From contig NZ_CP024311.1 of NCBI RefSeq assembly GCF_002944315.1, positions 658,501 through 722,500 on the forward strand: DNA of 64,000 bases. The letters are read 5' to 3'. The notes under the pieces were generated by a model. It had not been told where the DNA came from. It did not search any database and saw only the letters and a program-made list of their open reading frames with translations. The translations under genes and the position numbers were made by a program. Each line of letters begins with the position of its first letter. Within the stretch, counting starts at the first letter, position 1. Positions 1 to 9,225 of this stretch are shown here, one piece after another. The DNA comes from Rhizobium sp. NXC24 (GTDB lineage: Bacteria; Pseudomonadota; Alphaproteobacteria; Rhizobiales; Rhizobiaceae).

Positions 1-236
1 TTGCCGCCGAGGCCGGCGATAAGATCGTTCATCAGTCCCGACTGGCAGCCGGAATAGGCGACGGACACGTCGAGGCCCGTTTCGCTCTTGATGAAGTCGG
101 GGAGGAATTCGCCGTAGACCTGGCCGAAGGCGGCGGCGAGCTTTCCGACGGTTGCCTGATCTCCGAGGCCGCCGGTCAGCTTGGCGAAGAGGGCGCGGTC
201 CATCGTATGCGCCTTGGCGGATGATTGCTGGCTCAT
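1..236 (-). CDS. fliM: Flagellar motor switch protein FliM, N-terminal part (cut by window edge)
   Basis: Reading leftward from an ATG at 236, the frame stays open to the window edge and gives about 78 residues that begin MSQQSSAKAHTMDRALFAKL. A short N-terminal region (the segment that binds CheY-P in FliM proteins) is followed by the start of the CheC-like middle domain. The start lies 5 bp past the motA stop, so the two are cotranscribed. In related rhizobia fliM follows motA, which supports the call. FliM is the C-ring subunit that switches rotor direction or speed. The C-terminal part is outside the window. Confidence 0.8.
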   Translation of the reverse strand, partial: MSQQSSAKAHTMDRALFAKLTGGLGDQATVGKLAAAFGQVYGEFLPDFIKSETGLDVSVAYSGCQSGLMNDLIAGLGG

Positions 237-241
237 GGTCG

Positions 242-1114
242 TCAGGCCGCCTTGCTCTCACCGCCGGGATTCATCATTTCCTGCTCGACGGCATCGATCG
301 ACGGCCGTTCGTAGGAGGAGATGGTCTTGCGGCCGTATTCGAGTGCCACCTGCGGCACGGAGCCGTTCATGTAGGCCAGCAGCGTCTGCTTGACGATCAC
401 GTAGAGGCGATGCTGCTTGCTGCGTACGATCTTGATCTGCGACACGAGGGGCGCGCAGACGGAATAGGAAAGGAGAATGCCGAGGAAGGTGCCGACCAGC
501 GCCGAGCCGATGAGGTGACCGAGCACTTCCGGCGAATCGTTGATGTGGCTCATGGCCTTGATGACGCCGAGAACGGCGGCGACGATACCGATGGCCGGGA
601 AGGAATCGCCCATGATCGTGATGGCATGATAGGGCTTCATCTTGTCGTGCAGGATAGTGTTGATTTCCTCGTCCATCAGCGCCTCGATCTCGTGGGAGCG
701 GGCGTTGCCGATGATGATGAGGCGGACATAGTCGCAGATGAAGGCCGTCAGTTCCTTGTTCTTCAGCACCGTCGGGGCGGCTTGGAAGATTACGGATTCG
801 TCCGGGTTGTCGATATGGGCTTCGATTTCGTTGCGTGACTTGGTGCGCAGATCGCGCATCAGCGCGTAGAGCACGCCGAGCGTATCGAGATAATTGCGCT
901 CCTTCGGAACCGAATGCTTGAAGGCCTCGCCCAGCGCCTTGCCGGAATCCTTCACGACCTTCATCGGATTGGCCATGATGAAGCCGCCGATGCCGGCGCC
1001 CGCGATGATGACAAATTCGAAGGGCTGGAACAGCGCGTCCACATGCCCGCCCATCGCCATGAAGCTGCCTATGATGCAGCCGCAGGTCACTACAAATCCG
1101 ATAATAATATTCAT
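242..1114 (-). CDS. motA: Flagellar motor stator protein MotA
   Basis: 290 residues, the normal MotA length. The start [20 protein letters not shown] is the first membrane segment. A second lies at about 34-52, then a large cytoplasmic loop with charged residues ([17 protein letters not shown]), then two C-terminal segments around [16 protein letters not shown] and [20 protein letters not shown]. MotA forms the proton-driven stator with MotB (21266) and pushes on FliG. It is the first gene of a leftward motA-fliM operon and diverges from flgF across about 230 bp that must hold both promoters. The longer leftward frame ending at 258 is a shadow. Confidence 0.95.
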   Translation of the reverse strand: MNIIIGFVVTCGCIIGSFMAMGGHVDALFQPFEFVIIAGAGIGGFIMANPMKVVKDSGKALGEAFKHSVPKERNYLDTLGVLYALMRDLRTKSRNEIEAHIDNPDESVIFQAAPTVLKNKELTAFICDYVRLIIIGNARSHEIEALMDEEINTILHDKMKPYHAITIMGDSFPAIGIVAAVLGVIKAMSHINDSPEVLGHLIGSALVGTFLGILLSYSVCAPLVSQIKIVRSKQHRLYVIVKQTLLAYMNGSVPQVALEYGRKTISSYERPSIDAVEQEMMNPGGESKAA

Positions 1115-1342
1115 CGCCAGTCCACACCTGAACGTTGCTTCCTCCGTTGAAGTAGGAGACCTGCCTTGCGTGAGGCTGTTCGGCGCGCTTCGAAGCGGCC
1201 TTTCGCCGTGTCAGCTTCGCACAAGCCAGTGCTGGCAGAGTATCGGGTAAGGGCATTCATGCCCGGCTAACGACATGTCGGAGCGCCGCGATATCTGGCG
1301 TTTCCTTTCCCGTTATTCTCCAATGTCCGGAGGGCTTGAAAA

Positions 1343-2077
1343 ATGCAGTCTGGTATTTATGTGGCGCTGTCATCGCAGATGGCGCTCGAGCGGCGTCTGA
1401 CGACGATCGCCGATAACATGGCCAACGTGAATACCACGGGTTTTCGTGGCACCGAGGTCAAGTTCAATCAAGTCCTCAGCAATACCGAAAACAAGCTCAA
1501 CGCCAAAGTCGCCTTCGTCTCGCAAGGCAACGACTATCTCTCTACCGACAACGGCGAACTGGAAAACACCGGCAATCTCTTCGATTTTGCGGTCAAGGGC
1601 GATGCTTGGTTCGGTCTCAACACGCCGGCTGGCATGGTTCTGACGCGCGATGGCCGCTTTACCATGACCGAGAGCGGCGCCCTGGTCTCCACCAGAGGCT
1701 ATCCGGTGCTTGATCCCGGCGGCGCACCGATCCAGCTCGACCCCGGCGGCGGCGCGCCGAGCGTCTCCTCGGATGGCACGATCGCTCAAAACGGCAAGCA
1801 GGTCGGCAAGATCGGGCTCTATAGCTCCGATATCAGCAAGGGCTTCCTGCGCTATGACAATAGCGGCGTGTTACCGACGGACTCCCCGCAGTCCGTCGTC
1901 GACCACTCCCATATCGGTATCGCCCAGGGCTATCTCGAAAATTCCAACGTCAACGGCATGCGGGAAATGACCCAGCTTATCGAAGTCAGCCGCGCCTTCG
2001 ACAATATCTCGACGCTTACCAGCAGCAGCGAAAGCACGCTCACGGACGCCATCAAGACCCTCGGCGGCAGCCAGTAA
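1343..2077 (+). CDS. flgF: Flagellar proximal rod protein FlgF
   Basis: 244 residues. The N-terminal rod motif is clear (LTTIADNMANVNTTGFRGTE), and the C-terminal rod/hook motif YLENSNVNGMREMTQLIEVS closes the protein. A GGAGGG ribosome site lies 8 bases before the ATG. FlgF is the part of the rod next to FlgG and is exported by the flagellar type III system. It is the first gene of the long rightward flagellar run, and fliI follows after 9 bp. It is distinguished from flgG (5515) by being shorter and more divergent, and by the usual rhizobial flgF-fliI order. Confidence 0.93.
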   Translation: MQSGIYVALSSQMALERRLTTIADNMANVNTTGFRGTEVKFNQVLSNTENKLNAKVAFVSQGNDYLSTDNGELENTGNLFDFAVKGDAWFGLNTPAGMVLTRDGRFTMTESGALVSTRGYPVLDPGGAPIQLDPGGGAPSVSSDGTIAQNGKQVGKIGLYSSDISKGFLRYDNSGVLPTDSPQSVVDHSHIGIAQGYLENSNVNGMREMTQLIEVSRAFDNISTLTSSSESTLTDAIKTLGGSQ

Positions 2078-2086
2078 GAGGGTCGG

Positions 2087-3478
2087 ATGATGTTCGAGGA
2101 TGGGATGCCCGAGGGCGCGATGTCGCCGAGATTCTCGCGGATGGCCGCTTTGGCGGATCAATATTTGATGGCGGAAAACACGGTTGCCGATGGCGGCCAT
2201 GTACGCACCATCGCGGCCGGGCACTACACCGTCGCCGGCCTTTCCAGGCATGTGCGCCTCGGCGAGTTCGTCGCCCACCGTTCCCCGACCGGCATCCATC
2301 TCGGCGAAGTTGTCCGCGTCGAGCCGGAATTGACCTACGTCTGTCCGATCGAGCCGGGCGAGCCGATCGGCATCCACGACGTCATCATCCGCAAGGGCGC
2401 CTTCCGTATCGCGCCGACGGATAGCTGGTGCGGGCGTACGATCAACTCGCTGTGCGAGCCGATCGATGGCCTGGGACCGCTGACGGCAGGCATGGACTCG
2501 CGCTCGATCTCCAACACCGCGCCACCCTCGATGACGCGCAAGCGCGTCGAGACGGGTTTCAAGACCGGCGTGCGCGCCATCGACATCTTCTCGCCGCTCT
2601 GCCTCGGTCAGCGTCTCGGCATCTTCGCCGGTTCCGGCGTCGGCAAGTCGACGCTGCTGTCGATGCTCGCCCGGGCCAATGCTTTCGACAAGGTGGTGAT
2701 TGCGTTGGTCGGCGAACGTGGCCGTGAAGTGCGTGAATTCATCGAGGACACGCTGGGTTCGCACATGCAGAAGTCGATCGCCATCGTCGCGACCAGCGAT
2801 GAGAGCCCGATGCTGCGCAAGATGGCGCCATTGTCTGCCATCACCATCGCCGAGCATTTCCGCGACCAGGGCGACAATGTGCTGTTGATCGTCGACAGCG
2901 TCACCCGCTTTGCCCATGCCATTCGCGAAGTGGCGACGGCCTCCGGCGAGCCGCCGATCGCGCGTGGTTATCCGGCCTCGGTTTTCACCGAACTGCCGCG
3001 CCTTCTGGAGCGTGCAGGACCAGGTCCGGAAGGGACCGGCACGATCACCGCGATCATCTCCATCCTCGTCGACGGCGACAATCACAACGACCCGATCGCC
3101 GATTCCACCCGCGGCATTCTCGATGGCCATATCGTCCTGCAGCGCAGCCTGGCGGAAGAGGGGCGTTATCCGCCGATCGATCCGTTGGCCTCAGTGTCGC
3201 GCTTGGCGCGCAAGGCCTGGACACCGGATCAGGAAAAGCTGGTTTCGCGCCTGAAGGCACTTGTGCACCGCTATGAAGAAACCCGCGACCTGCGCCTGAT
3301 CGGCGGATACCGCCAGGGCAGCGACCCGGATCTCGACATGGCCGTCCGCCAGGTGCCGATCATCTACGACATTCTGAAACAGACCCCCGGCGAACGGCCT
3401 TCGGCCGACGCCTTCACCGACCTTGCGACCGCGTTGAAAAACGGCTCGGCCGCAAACATCCAGCCGAGAGCGAAATGA
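2087..3478 (+). CDS. fliI: Flagellum-specific export ATPase FliI
   Basis: 463 residues, the typical length. Walker A (GSGVGKSTLL) is near residue 182, Walker B (VLLIVDSVTRFA) near 265, and the F1-beta-like signature PPIARGYPASVF follows. FliI is the hexameric ATPase at the base of the flagellar export apparatus. The N-terminal 80 residues form the beta-barrel domain. It is normally controlled by FliH and FliJ, whose likely equivalents here are at 20631 and 36054 rather than adjacent. Tandem ATG codons open the frame, and either could start it. A long antisense frame (1871-3130) is a codon-bias shadow. Confidence 0.95.
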   Translation: MMFEDGMPEGAMSPRFSRMAALADQYLMAENTVADGGHVRTIAAGHYTVAGLSRHVRLGEFVAHRSPTGIHLGEVVRVEPELTYVCPIEPGEPIGIHDVIIRKGAFRIAPTDSWCGRTINSLCEPIDGLGPLTAGMDSRSISNTAPPSMTRKRVETGFKTGVRAIDIFSPLCLGQRLGIFAGSGVGKSTLLSMLARANAFDKVVIALVGERGREVREFIEDTLGSHMQKSIAIVATSDESPMLRKMAPLSAITIAEHFRDQGDNVLLIVDSVTRFAHAIREVATASGEPPIARGYPASVFTELPRLLERAGPGPEGTGTITAIISILVDGDNHNDPIADSTRGILDGHIVLQRSLAEEGRYPPIDPLASVSRLARKAWTPDQEKLVSRLKALVHRYEETRDLRLIGGYRQGSDPDLDMAVRQVPIIYDILKQTPGERPSADAFTDLATALKNGSAANIQPRAK

Positions 3479-3507
3479 GGTTTCCACGAAATGTCGTTCG
3501 CTCCAAC

Positions 3508-3562
3508 CATTTGATTTCGCATCATCCCGTCCGAAACCGCTTCACGCATTTCGGGCCATGCC
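3508..3562. repeat. Dispersed rhizobial intergenic palindrome, copy 1
   Basis: The fliI-3' gap holds a degenerate copy of a repeat that also occurs at 5435-5499, 10484-10550 (inverted), 36553-36645 and 50787-50850. Shared landmarks are the TTTGATTT opening, a core like AAACCGCTTCACGCATTTCGGG, and an end near the next gene. The core can fold back on itself. It explains why an otherwise tightly packed operon opens up here, and its presence argues against the in-frame ATG at 3558 being the next gene's start. Confidence 0.5.
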
Positions 3563-3578
3563 GAGGGAGAGGCCAGAC

Positions 3579-4124
3579 GTGAGAGAATCCGATGCAGACG
3601 AACCGGTCGCTCCGCTGAAGCCGGCAAAAAGGCGAACCTTTACCGATAAGGCCCTGGCTGGCACCGGTCTGTTGCTCGCCGGTATTTCGGCTTTCTTCCC
3701 CTGGTATGTGTTCCTGAACCCCGACAAGTTCGGCATTCACGTTGCCGAGGGCGAGCGCACCCGCGATCTGCCGAACTGGCCGGGACGCGAGATCGTCAAC
3801 GTTTCGCCGCTTGCCATGGTCAACAAAAATCCCGATGGGCCGAAAGATTTCGCTCCCGATCCGCTGACGACGGCAACGGTCAGCAATGTTGGACGCGAGG
3901 ATGACAAGGGCCAGCCGGCCGAAGATCAGCCGTTTCCCGGCAAGTCGCCGTTCCATTTGCTGCACGTCGCAAACGGCCGGGCGCTCATTGAGGATGACAC
4001 CGGCATGTATGTCGTGCGTGTCGGCTCGATCCTGCCCGATAACAGCCGCTTGGCGACGATCGAGCAGCGCGACGGAAAGTGGGTCATCGTCACTTCCACC
4101 GGTGACGTCTACGGCCACAATTGA
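3579..4124 (+). CDS. Conserved flagellar-cluster membrane protein of unknown function
   Basis: About 181 residues from a GTG at 3579, which has a GGGAGAGG ribosome site 5-6 bases upstream. An in-frame ATG at 3558 exists, but it lies inside an intergenic repeat. After a charged N-terminus there is one hydrophobic segment (ALAGTGLLLAGISAFFPWYVFL, about residues 22-43). A soluble, presumably periplasmic part follows, and ends in a small beta-rich domain (LLHVANGRALIEDDTGMYVV ... SILPDNSRLATIEQRDGKWV) that resembles the end of other flagellar accessory proteins. It sits between fliI and flgB. I do not recognise a named family, and its location suggests a flagellar role. Confidence 0.7.
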   Translation: MRESDADEPVAPLKPAKRRTFTDKALAGTGLLLAGISAFFPWYVFLNPDKFGIHVAEGERTRDLPNWPGREIVNVSPLAMVNKNPDGPKDFAPDPLTTATVSNVGREDDKGQPAEDQPFPGKSPFHLLHVANGRALIEDDTGMYVVRVGSILPDNSRLATIEQRDGKWVIVTSTGDVYGHN

Positions 4125-4241
4125 GAGCCCGCAATCGCCTGCGTATCAGGCTTAGTAAAGACTTTAGCAAGAACGCATCCCCCGCAAGTCCCACGCAAGA
4201 TTATCCCTCTAGGGTCCTGCTGTAAGAACGGAGAGAAGCCC

Positions 4242-4634
4242 ATGCAACCCATTCAGCTCTTTGACCTGGCCTCGCGGCAAGCCGAGTGGCTCCAGGTTCG
4301 CCAGGAGGTCGTTGCCGGCAATATCGCCAATGCCAATACCCCGAAGTACCACGCCAAGGACGTCACGCCGTTTCAAGCCGTTCTCGACAACGAGAATGTC
4401 GGCATGGCGAAGACCAACCCGGCGCATTTTTCGGGCAATGAATTCAGTGAGAGCGGCGACGTCAACGTCGAGGAAGCGTCGCTCAATCAGGAAATCGGCG
4501 TCCAGGAGTCGGGTAACACCGTCGGCCTGGAAGACGAGCTCGCCAAAACCGGCGACATCCAACGCCAGTACGGTTTGAACACCGCGCTGGTCAGCTCCTT
4601 TCATCGCATGATGTTGATGACCGTAAAACAATAG
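4242..4634 (+). CDS. flgB: Flagellar proximal rod protein FlgB
   Basis: 130 residues, the usual FlgB length. The family motif around VVAGNIANANTPKYHAKDV (residues 25-43) is followed by a variable middle and the C-terminal helix YGLNTALVSSFHRMMLMTVK. FlgB is the innermost rod subunit next to FliE and the MS ring. A GAGAGAAG ribosome site precedes the ATG. flgC follows after 16 bp, giving the standard flgB-flgC-fliE order. Confidence 0.94.
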   Translation: MQPIQLFDLASRQAEWLQVRQEVVAGNIANANTPKYHAKDVTPFQAVLDNENVGMAKTNPAHFSGNEFSESGDVNVEEASLNQEIGVQESGNTVGLEDELAKTGDIQRQYGLNTALVSSFHRMMLMTVKQ

Positions 4635-4650
4635 ATGAAGTGAAGATGTT

Positions 4651-5070
4651 ATGGACCCTTTATCAGCCGCGTTGAAGATTGCGGGCTCCGGCCTGGAGGC
4701 CCAATCGACCCGCCTGCGTGTTGTTTCCGAAAATATCGCCAATGCCCGTTCGACGGGCGACACCCCCGGTTCCGATCCCTATCGCCGCAAGACCGTGACG
4801 TTCGGCGCCGAGCTCGATCGCGCCAACAACCTGACCACGGTGGGTGTGAAGAAGTTGGGCGAGGACACCAGCAAGTTCGTCGAGGAATACGACCCAGACA
4901 ATCCGGCGGCGGACCCGAAGGGCTATGTGAAGATGCCCAACGTCAACGTCCTCGTTGAAATGGCCGATATGCGCGAAGCCAATCGTTCCTATGAGGCCAA
5001 TCTGCAAACGATCAAGCAGTCGCGCGATCTCATCAATTCCACCATCGATCTCTTGAAGAATGCACAATGA
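4651..5070 (+). CDS. flgC: Flagellar proximal rod protein FlgC
   Basis: 139 residues. The N-terminus holds the rod motif [20 protein letters not shown] with the FlgC-type DPYRRK continuation. The C-terminus is [20 protein letters not shown], the coiled-coil helix that packs in the rod. Its stop overlaps the fliE start (ATGA), so translation is probably coupled. FlgC joins FlgB and FlgF in the proximal rod. Confidence 0.95.
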   Translation: MDPLSAALKIAGSGLEAQSTRLRVVSENIANARSTGDTPGSDPYRRKTVTFGAELDRANNLTTVGVKKLGEDTSKFVEEYDPDNPAADPKGYVKMPNVNVLVEMADMREANRSYEANLQTIKQSRDLINSTIDLLKNAQ

Positions 5071-5417
5071 TTGACGCTATCAAGAATGTCTCCTCCCTTT
5101 CCGCAGTCCGCGGTCTCGGCAACATTACCACCGACGAAAGCTCCTCTTCGTCCAACAGCCTGGCGCCGACGCTTGGAACAACGCTTGGAAATGCGACCGG
5201 CGCAAGCTTCGCCTCGGTAATGTCCAACGTGGCGAAAGACACGGTCAATACGCTGAAGGAAGCCGAAAACGCCTCCTTCGCCGGCATCAAGGGCACGATG
5301 AGCACCCGCGAAGTGGTCGACAAGGTCATGCAGGCGGATCAGACGCTGCAGACGGCGATCGCGCTGCGCGACAAGATGGTCTCCGCCTTTCTCGATATTA
5401 CGAAAATGCAGATTTAG
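5067..5417 (+). CDS. fliE: Flagellar hook-basal body complex protein FliE
   Basis: 116 residues. The first 50 are serine-rich and poorly conserved. The C-terminal half is typical FliE ([20 protein letters not shown] ... [18 protein letters not shown]). FliE joins the MS ring to the rod. It starts inside the flgC stop codon with a 4-bp overlap. A short gap with an intergenic palindrome follows before flgG. Confidence 0.94.
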   Translation: MIDAIKNVSSLSAVRGLGNITTDESSSSSNSLAPTLGTTLGNATGASFASVMSNVAKDTVNTLKEAENASFAGIKGTMSTREVVDKVMQADQTLQTAIALRDKMVSAFLDITKMQI

Positions 5418-5434
5418 GGCGGGTGGCCCCGCTC

Positions 5435-5499
5435 CCATTATTTGATTTGGCGCGATCTTGTTCAAAGCCGCTTTGCGGCTTTCGGGATCACGCTCTAGC
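5435..5499. repeat. Dispersed rhizobial intergenic palindrome, copy 2
   Basis: The fliE-flgG gap is almost wholly this element. It opens with ATTATTTGATTTGG, has a perfect fold-back core AAAGCCGC-TTT-GCGGCTTT, and ends GGGATCACGCTCTAG. It is related to the copies near 3508, 10484, 36553 and 50787. In an RNA spanning fliE-flgG it would form a stable stem just ahead of the flgG ribosome site. Confidence 0.6.
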
Positions 5500-5514
5500 T
5501 CGAAGGACGAAGAC

Positions 5515-6303
5515 ATGAGAGCGCTCGCTATTGCCGCGACGGGCATGGACGCCCAGCAGACCAACCTCGAAGTAATCGCGAACAACATCGCGAACATCAA
5601 TACGACGGGTTACAAGCGTTCCCGCGCCGAGTTCTCGGACCTTTTGTACCAGACCGAACGCGCCAAGGGCATTTCCAACCGGCCGAACCAGGCCGTGGTG
5701 CCGGAAGGCGCCAATATCGGTCTCGGCGTGCAGACGACGGCCGTGCGCAACATTCAGATCCAGGGCGAACTGTCGCAGACGCAGAACGATCTCGACGTCG
5801 CGCTGGTCGGCCGCGGATGGTTCCAGATTCAGATGCCCGACGGCACGACGGCCTATACGCGCGCCGGTTCGTTCAACAAGAGCGATACGGGCCAGATGGT
5901 GACCGCGGACGGCAACGTGCTGGAGCCGGGGATCACGATCCCGAACAATGCCAGCAACATCGTCATCAACGAATCCGGTCAGGTCTCGGCGACGATCGGC
6001 ACCGCGACGACGCCGACCGTTCTCGGCCAGTTGCAGATCGCCAACTTCGTCAACGAAGCCGGTTTGCAGCCGATGGGCAGCAACCTCTTCACCCAGACGC
6101 CGGCCTCCGGCGATCCCGTCGTCTCCGATCCCAATACCAACGGCTTCGCCTACATGAAGCAAGGCTATCTGGAATCGTCGAACGTCGATGCGGTCAAGGA
6201 AATCACCGATCTGATCAGCGCGCAGCGTGCCTACGAGATGAATTCCAAGGTCATCACCACCGCCGACGACATGGCGCAGATCGTCAGCAAAGATCTGAAG
6301 TAA
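5515..6303 (+). CDS. flgG: Flagellar distal rod protein FlgG
   Basis: 262 residues from ATG 5515 ([20 protein letters not shown]), the standard FlgG N-terminus and length. An upstream in-frame start at 5458 lies within the intergenic repeat and is unlikely. GAAGGA provides the ribosome site. The rod motif [20 protein letters not shown] and the C-terminal [20 protein letters not shown] are intact. FlgG forms the distal rod that crosses the P and L rings encoded just downstream by flgI and flgH. Confidence 0.95.
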   Translation: MRALAIAATGMDAQQTNLEVIANNIANINTTGYKRSRAEFSDLLYQTERAKGISNRPNQAVVPEGANIGLGVQTTAVRNIQIQGELSQTQNDLDVALVGRGWFQIQMPDGTTAYTRAGSFNKSDTGQMVTADGNVLEPGITIPNNASNIVINESGQVSATIGTATTPTVLGQLQIANFVNEAGLQPMGSNLFTQTPASGDPVVSDPNTNGFAYMKQGYLESSNVDAVKEITDLISAQRAYEMNSKVITTADDMAQIVSKDLK

Positions 6304-6321
6304 CGAGAGGACGGGCCGAAC

Positions 6322-6822
6322 ATGAGGGTTCGCCGGATGAAAAGCTTAGCAATGGCCTGGCTCGCCGCGGCGAGCCTCTCCGTCATGTTCGTGTCGGCCG
6401 CTCCCGCCGGCGCAACGGGCACCGATGGCACCAGCCTGGGGACCGCCGTCGTGCCGACCGAGACGATTTATCCGGGCGATATCATCAGCAGCGGTCAGCT
6501 CGAAGAGGTCGACGTCACCAATCCGAATCTGACCGGCGATTACGCCAAGCGGATCCGGGATGTAACCGGCTTGGTGTCGAAACGCACGCTTCTGCCCGGC
6601 CGAACCATCTCCATTTCGGCGCTGCGCCAGCCCTTTGCCGTGACACGTGGCTCCAATATCCGTCTGGTGATGAGCATGGGCAGCATGACGATCACCGCGG
6701 CTGGAACGCCGCTGGATGACGGCGCGGTCGGCGATAGCGTACGAGCCCGCAATCTGGACTCCGGCATCATCGTCAACGGTACTGTTCTCGAAAACGGCAC
6801 GATCCGAGTGGTCGCAAAATGA
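6322..6822 (+). CDS. flgA: P-ring assembly chaperone FlgA
   Basis: 166 residues with a signal peptide (two N-terminal arginines and a lysine, then SLAMAWLAAASLSVMFVSAA, cleavage likely near AGA). The SAF-type domain is visible at TLLPGRTISISALRQP and VRARNLDSGIIVNGTVLENG, the hallmark of FlgA C-termini. FlgA is periplasmic and helps FlgI assemble into the P ring, whose gene follows with a 4-bp ATGA overlap. It is shorter than enteric FlgA, as is common in alphaproteobacteria. Confidence 0.93.
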   Translation: MRVRRMKSLAMAWLAAASLSVMFVSAAPAGATGTDGTSLGTAVVPTETIYPGDIISSGQLEEVDVTNPNLTGDYAKRIRDVTGLVSKRTLLPGRTISISALRQPFAVTRGSNIRLVMSMGSMTITAAGTPLDDGAVGDSVRARNLDSGIIVNGTVLENGTIRVVAK

Positions 6823-7937
6823 GAAGCCTTCGCCATTTCCTCGGGGTTTTGCTGGCATTGCCGAGCCTGATCGTCGCCGATCCGGCGCTGGCGATGCAAT
6901 CGCGCATCAAGGACATAGCCTCGCTGCAGGCCGGCCGCGACAACCAGTTGATCGGCTACGGCCTGATCGTCGGTCTCCAGGGAACCGGCGACAGCCTGCG
7001 TTCCTCGCCCTTCACTGAACAGTCCATGCGCGCGATGCTGCAGAATCTCGGCATTTCGACGCAGGGCGGCCAGTCCGCCGCCAAGAATACCGCCGCCGTC
7101 ATGGTGACGACCAATCTGCCGCCCTTCGCAAGCCCAGGCAGCCGCATCGACGTCACGGTCAGCTCGCTTGGCGATGCGACGTCGCTGCGCGGCGGTACGC
7201 TGATCATGACCTCGCTCAGCGGTGCCGACGGGCAGATCTACGCCGTGGCGCAGGGCTCGGTTATCGTCTCTGGCTTCCAGGCCCAGGGGGCGGCCGCGAG
7301 CGTCACCGAAGGCACCACCACCGCCGGCCGCGTGCCGGGCGGCGCCATCATCGAACGCGAACTGCCGTCGCGTTTCAAGGATTCGGTCAATCTTGTCCTG
7401 CAGTTGCGCAATCCGGATTTCTCCACCTCAATCCGCATCGCCGATACGGTCAATGCCTGGGCGACCTCGCATTTCGGCGGTCCGATCGCCGAGGCCAAGG
7501 ATTCCCAGGAAGTTGCGATCGAAAAGCCGAAGATGGCGGATCTGACGCGGCTGATGGCGGATATCGAAAATCTCGACGTCCAGACCGACACGCCTGCCAA
7601 GGTCGTCATCAATGAACGCACCGGAACGATCGTCATCGGTGCCGATGTCCGTGTCTCGCCGGTCGCCGTCAGCTACGGCACCTTGACGGTTCAGGTCAGT
7701 GAAAACCCGCAGATCGTGCAGCCGGAGCCCTTCTCGAACGGTGAGACGGCCGTTCAGGATCAGACGGATATCACCGCGAGCAAGAGTGGCGGCCGCGTCG
7801 CCGTGCTCGAAGGACCCGATCTGAAGACGCTGGTCTCCGGGCTGAACAATATCGGCGTCAAGCCGGACGGCATCATCGCCATCCTGCAAGGCATCAAATC
7901 GGCCGGCGCCCTGCAAGCGGAGCTCGTGCTGCAATGA
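6819..7937 (+). CDS. flgI: Flagellar P-ring protein FlgI
   Basis: 372 residues, the family's usual size. A signal peptide ends near PALA (residues 22-25). The mature protein opens SRIKDIASLQAGRDNQLIGY with GLIVGLQGTGDS, both diagnostic. FlgI polymerises in the periplasm as the peptidoglycan-level bushing of the rod. It overlaps flgA upstream and motE downstream by 4 bp each, so the flgA-flgI-motE-flgH string is translationally coupled. Confidence 0.96.
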   Translation: MRSLRHFLGVLLALPSLIVADPALAMQSRIKDIASLQAGRDNQLIGYGLIVGLQGTGDSLRSSPFTEQSMRAMLQNLGISTQGGQSAAKNTAAVMVTTNLPPFASPGSRIDVTVSSLGDATSLRGGTLIMTSLSGADGQIYAVAQGSVIVSGFQAQGAAASVTEGTTTAGRVPGGAIIERELPSRFKDSVNLVLQLRNPDFSTSIRIADTVNAWATSHFGGPIAEAKDSQEVAIEKPKMADLTRLMADIENLDVQTDTPAKVVINERTGTIVIGADVRVSPVAVSYGTLTVQVSENPQIVQPEPFSNGETAVQDQTDITASKSGGRVAVLEGPDLKTLVSGLNNIGVKPDGIIAILQGIKSAGALQAELVLQ

Positions 7938-8470
7938 CATCGATCGCCATCGCCAGGAAATTGCTGACCTCCGGCTGTGTGGCGACGGCGTTGCTGCTGT
8001 CGGTCTCGGCCGCGGCGGCGCAGGAAGCGCCGAAGCCGGTCGTCGACCCGGCTTCGAGCCAGGACGAGATCAAACAGTTCTGCACGAACATCGCGGACCC
8101 GGCCCGCGACCAGCGCTATCTGCTACAGAAGCAGGAGCTTGAGAAACTGCAGGCCGATGTCGACCAGCGCATCGCCACGATGGACAAGCGCAAGGCGGAA
8201 TACGAAGACTGGCTGAAGCGGCGCGACGACTTCTTGAAGACCGCCGATTCCGGCCTGGTCGACATCTACAAAAACATGAAGCCCGATGCGGCGGCGGCAA
8301 GCCTTAATGAGGTCAAGGTCACCGTAGCGGCTGCGATCATCATGAAACTCTCACCGCGCCAGTCGAGCCTCATTCTGGCGGAGATGGACGCGCAGAAGGC
8401 CGCTGTTGTCACCAACATCATCTCCAGCGCGTCCGATCCGAATACATCGAAGTCGAAGGACCCCTCATGA
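7934..8470 (+). CDS. motE: Motility protein MotE
   Basis: 178 residues: a signal peptide, then a coiled-coil segment (QKQELEKLQADVDQRIATMD) and a C-terminal MgtE-like helical tail (MKPDAAAASLNEVKVTVAAA ... LSPRQSSLILAEMDAQKAAV). In Sinorhizobium meliloti MotE is a periplasmic chaperone that stabilises MotC (gene at 22772). The size, the signal sequence and the position between flgI and flgH match. It overlaps both neighbours by 4 bp. Confidence 0.88.
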   Translation: MTSIAIARKLLTSGCVATALLLSVSAAAAQEAPKPVVDPASSQDEIKQFCTNIADPARDQRYLLQKQELEKLQADVDQRIATMDKRKAEYEDWLKRRDDFLKTADSGLVDIYKNMKPDAAAASLNEVKVTVAAAIIMKLSPRQSSLILAEMDAQKAAVVTNIISSASDPNTSKSKDPS

Positions 8471-9180
8471 ACATGCGTCTTACGGCCACGTGCGCAGTCG
8501 TCGTTTTCCTCGCCGGTTGTCAGTCGCAGGCTCTGAAGGAAATCGGCAGGGCGCCTGCCATGAGCCCGATCGGCAGCGGCCTGCAATATGCGCAGACGCC
8601 GCAAATGTTGCAGTATCCGAAGCGGCCGCATCAGGTGGCGCAGGGGTATTCGCTCTGGAACGATTCGCAGGCTGCCCTTTTCAAGGATTCGCGAGCGCTC
8701 AATGTCGGTGACATCCTGACGGTCAATATCTCGATCAACGACAAGGCGAACTGGGATAACGAGACCAATCGCAGTCGCACGAACAAGAGCGATATGAACT
8801 GGGATATCACCGCCAAGATCTTTGGCTGGCAGCCGAGCACCAATGCTGACGCAACCTCCGGCTCCGACACCAGCACTGACGCCAAGGGCAAGATGCAGCG
8901 TTCCGAGCAGATCACTCTGCTTGTTGCCGCGGTCGTCACCGGCGTTCTCGAAAACGGCAACCTGATGATCAGCGGTTCGCAGGAAGTGCGGATGAACCAG
9001 GAGATTCGTATCCTGAACGTCGCCGGTATCGTCCGGCCTCAGGACGTCACGTCGGAAAACACGATCTCCTACGACAAGATCGCCGAAGCGCGTATCTCCT
9101 ACGGCGGCCGCGGCCGTCTGACGGAAATTCAGCAGCCGCCGCGCGGCCAGCAGGCGGTCGACCTGCTGTCGCCGCTCTGA
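8467..9180 (+). CDS. flgH: Flagellar L-ring lipoprotein FlgH
   Basis: 237 residues. A short signal ends in the lipobox LAGC, putting the acylated cysteine at residue 18. The mature part has the FlgH features SLWNDSQAALFKDSRALNVG and GDILTVNISINDKANWDNET, and ends GIVRPQDVTSENTISYDKIA and EARISYGGRGRLTEIQQPPR. It forms the outer-membrane ring. The start overlaps the motE stop (ATGA). Confidence 0.96.
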   Translation: MNMRLTATCAVVVFLAGCQSQALKEIGRAPAMSPIGSGLQYAQTPQMLQYPKRPHQVAQGYSLWNDSQAALFKDSRALNVGDILTVNISINDKANWDNETNRSRTNKSDMNWDITAKIFGWQPSTNADATSGSDTSTDAKGKMQRSEQITLLVAAVVTGVLENGNLMISGSQEVRMNQEIRILNVAGIVRPQDVTSENTISYDKIAEARISYGGRGRLTEIQQPPRGQQAVDLLSPL

Positions 9181-9225
9181 CGGCCGGGCAGCCACACGGT
9201 ATTTTGGTAACAGGCGGACAGAGAC

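Noticed and set aside
258..1256. 332-codon minus-strand frame overlapping motA
   Set aside because: It is in another frame of the motA gene with an Arg/His-rich product. MotA itself has the expected helices and length.
1871..3130. 419-codon open frame on the minus strand across fliI
   Set aside because: It lies antisense to a fully conserved ATPase gene, has a composition typical of high-GC antisense frames, and has no recognisable protein motif.
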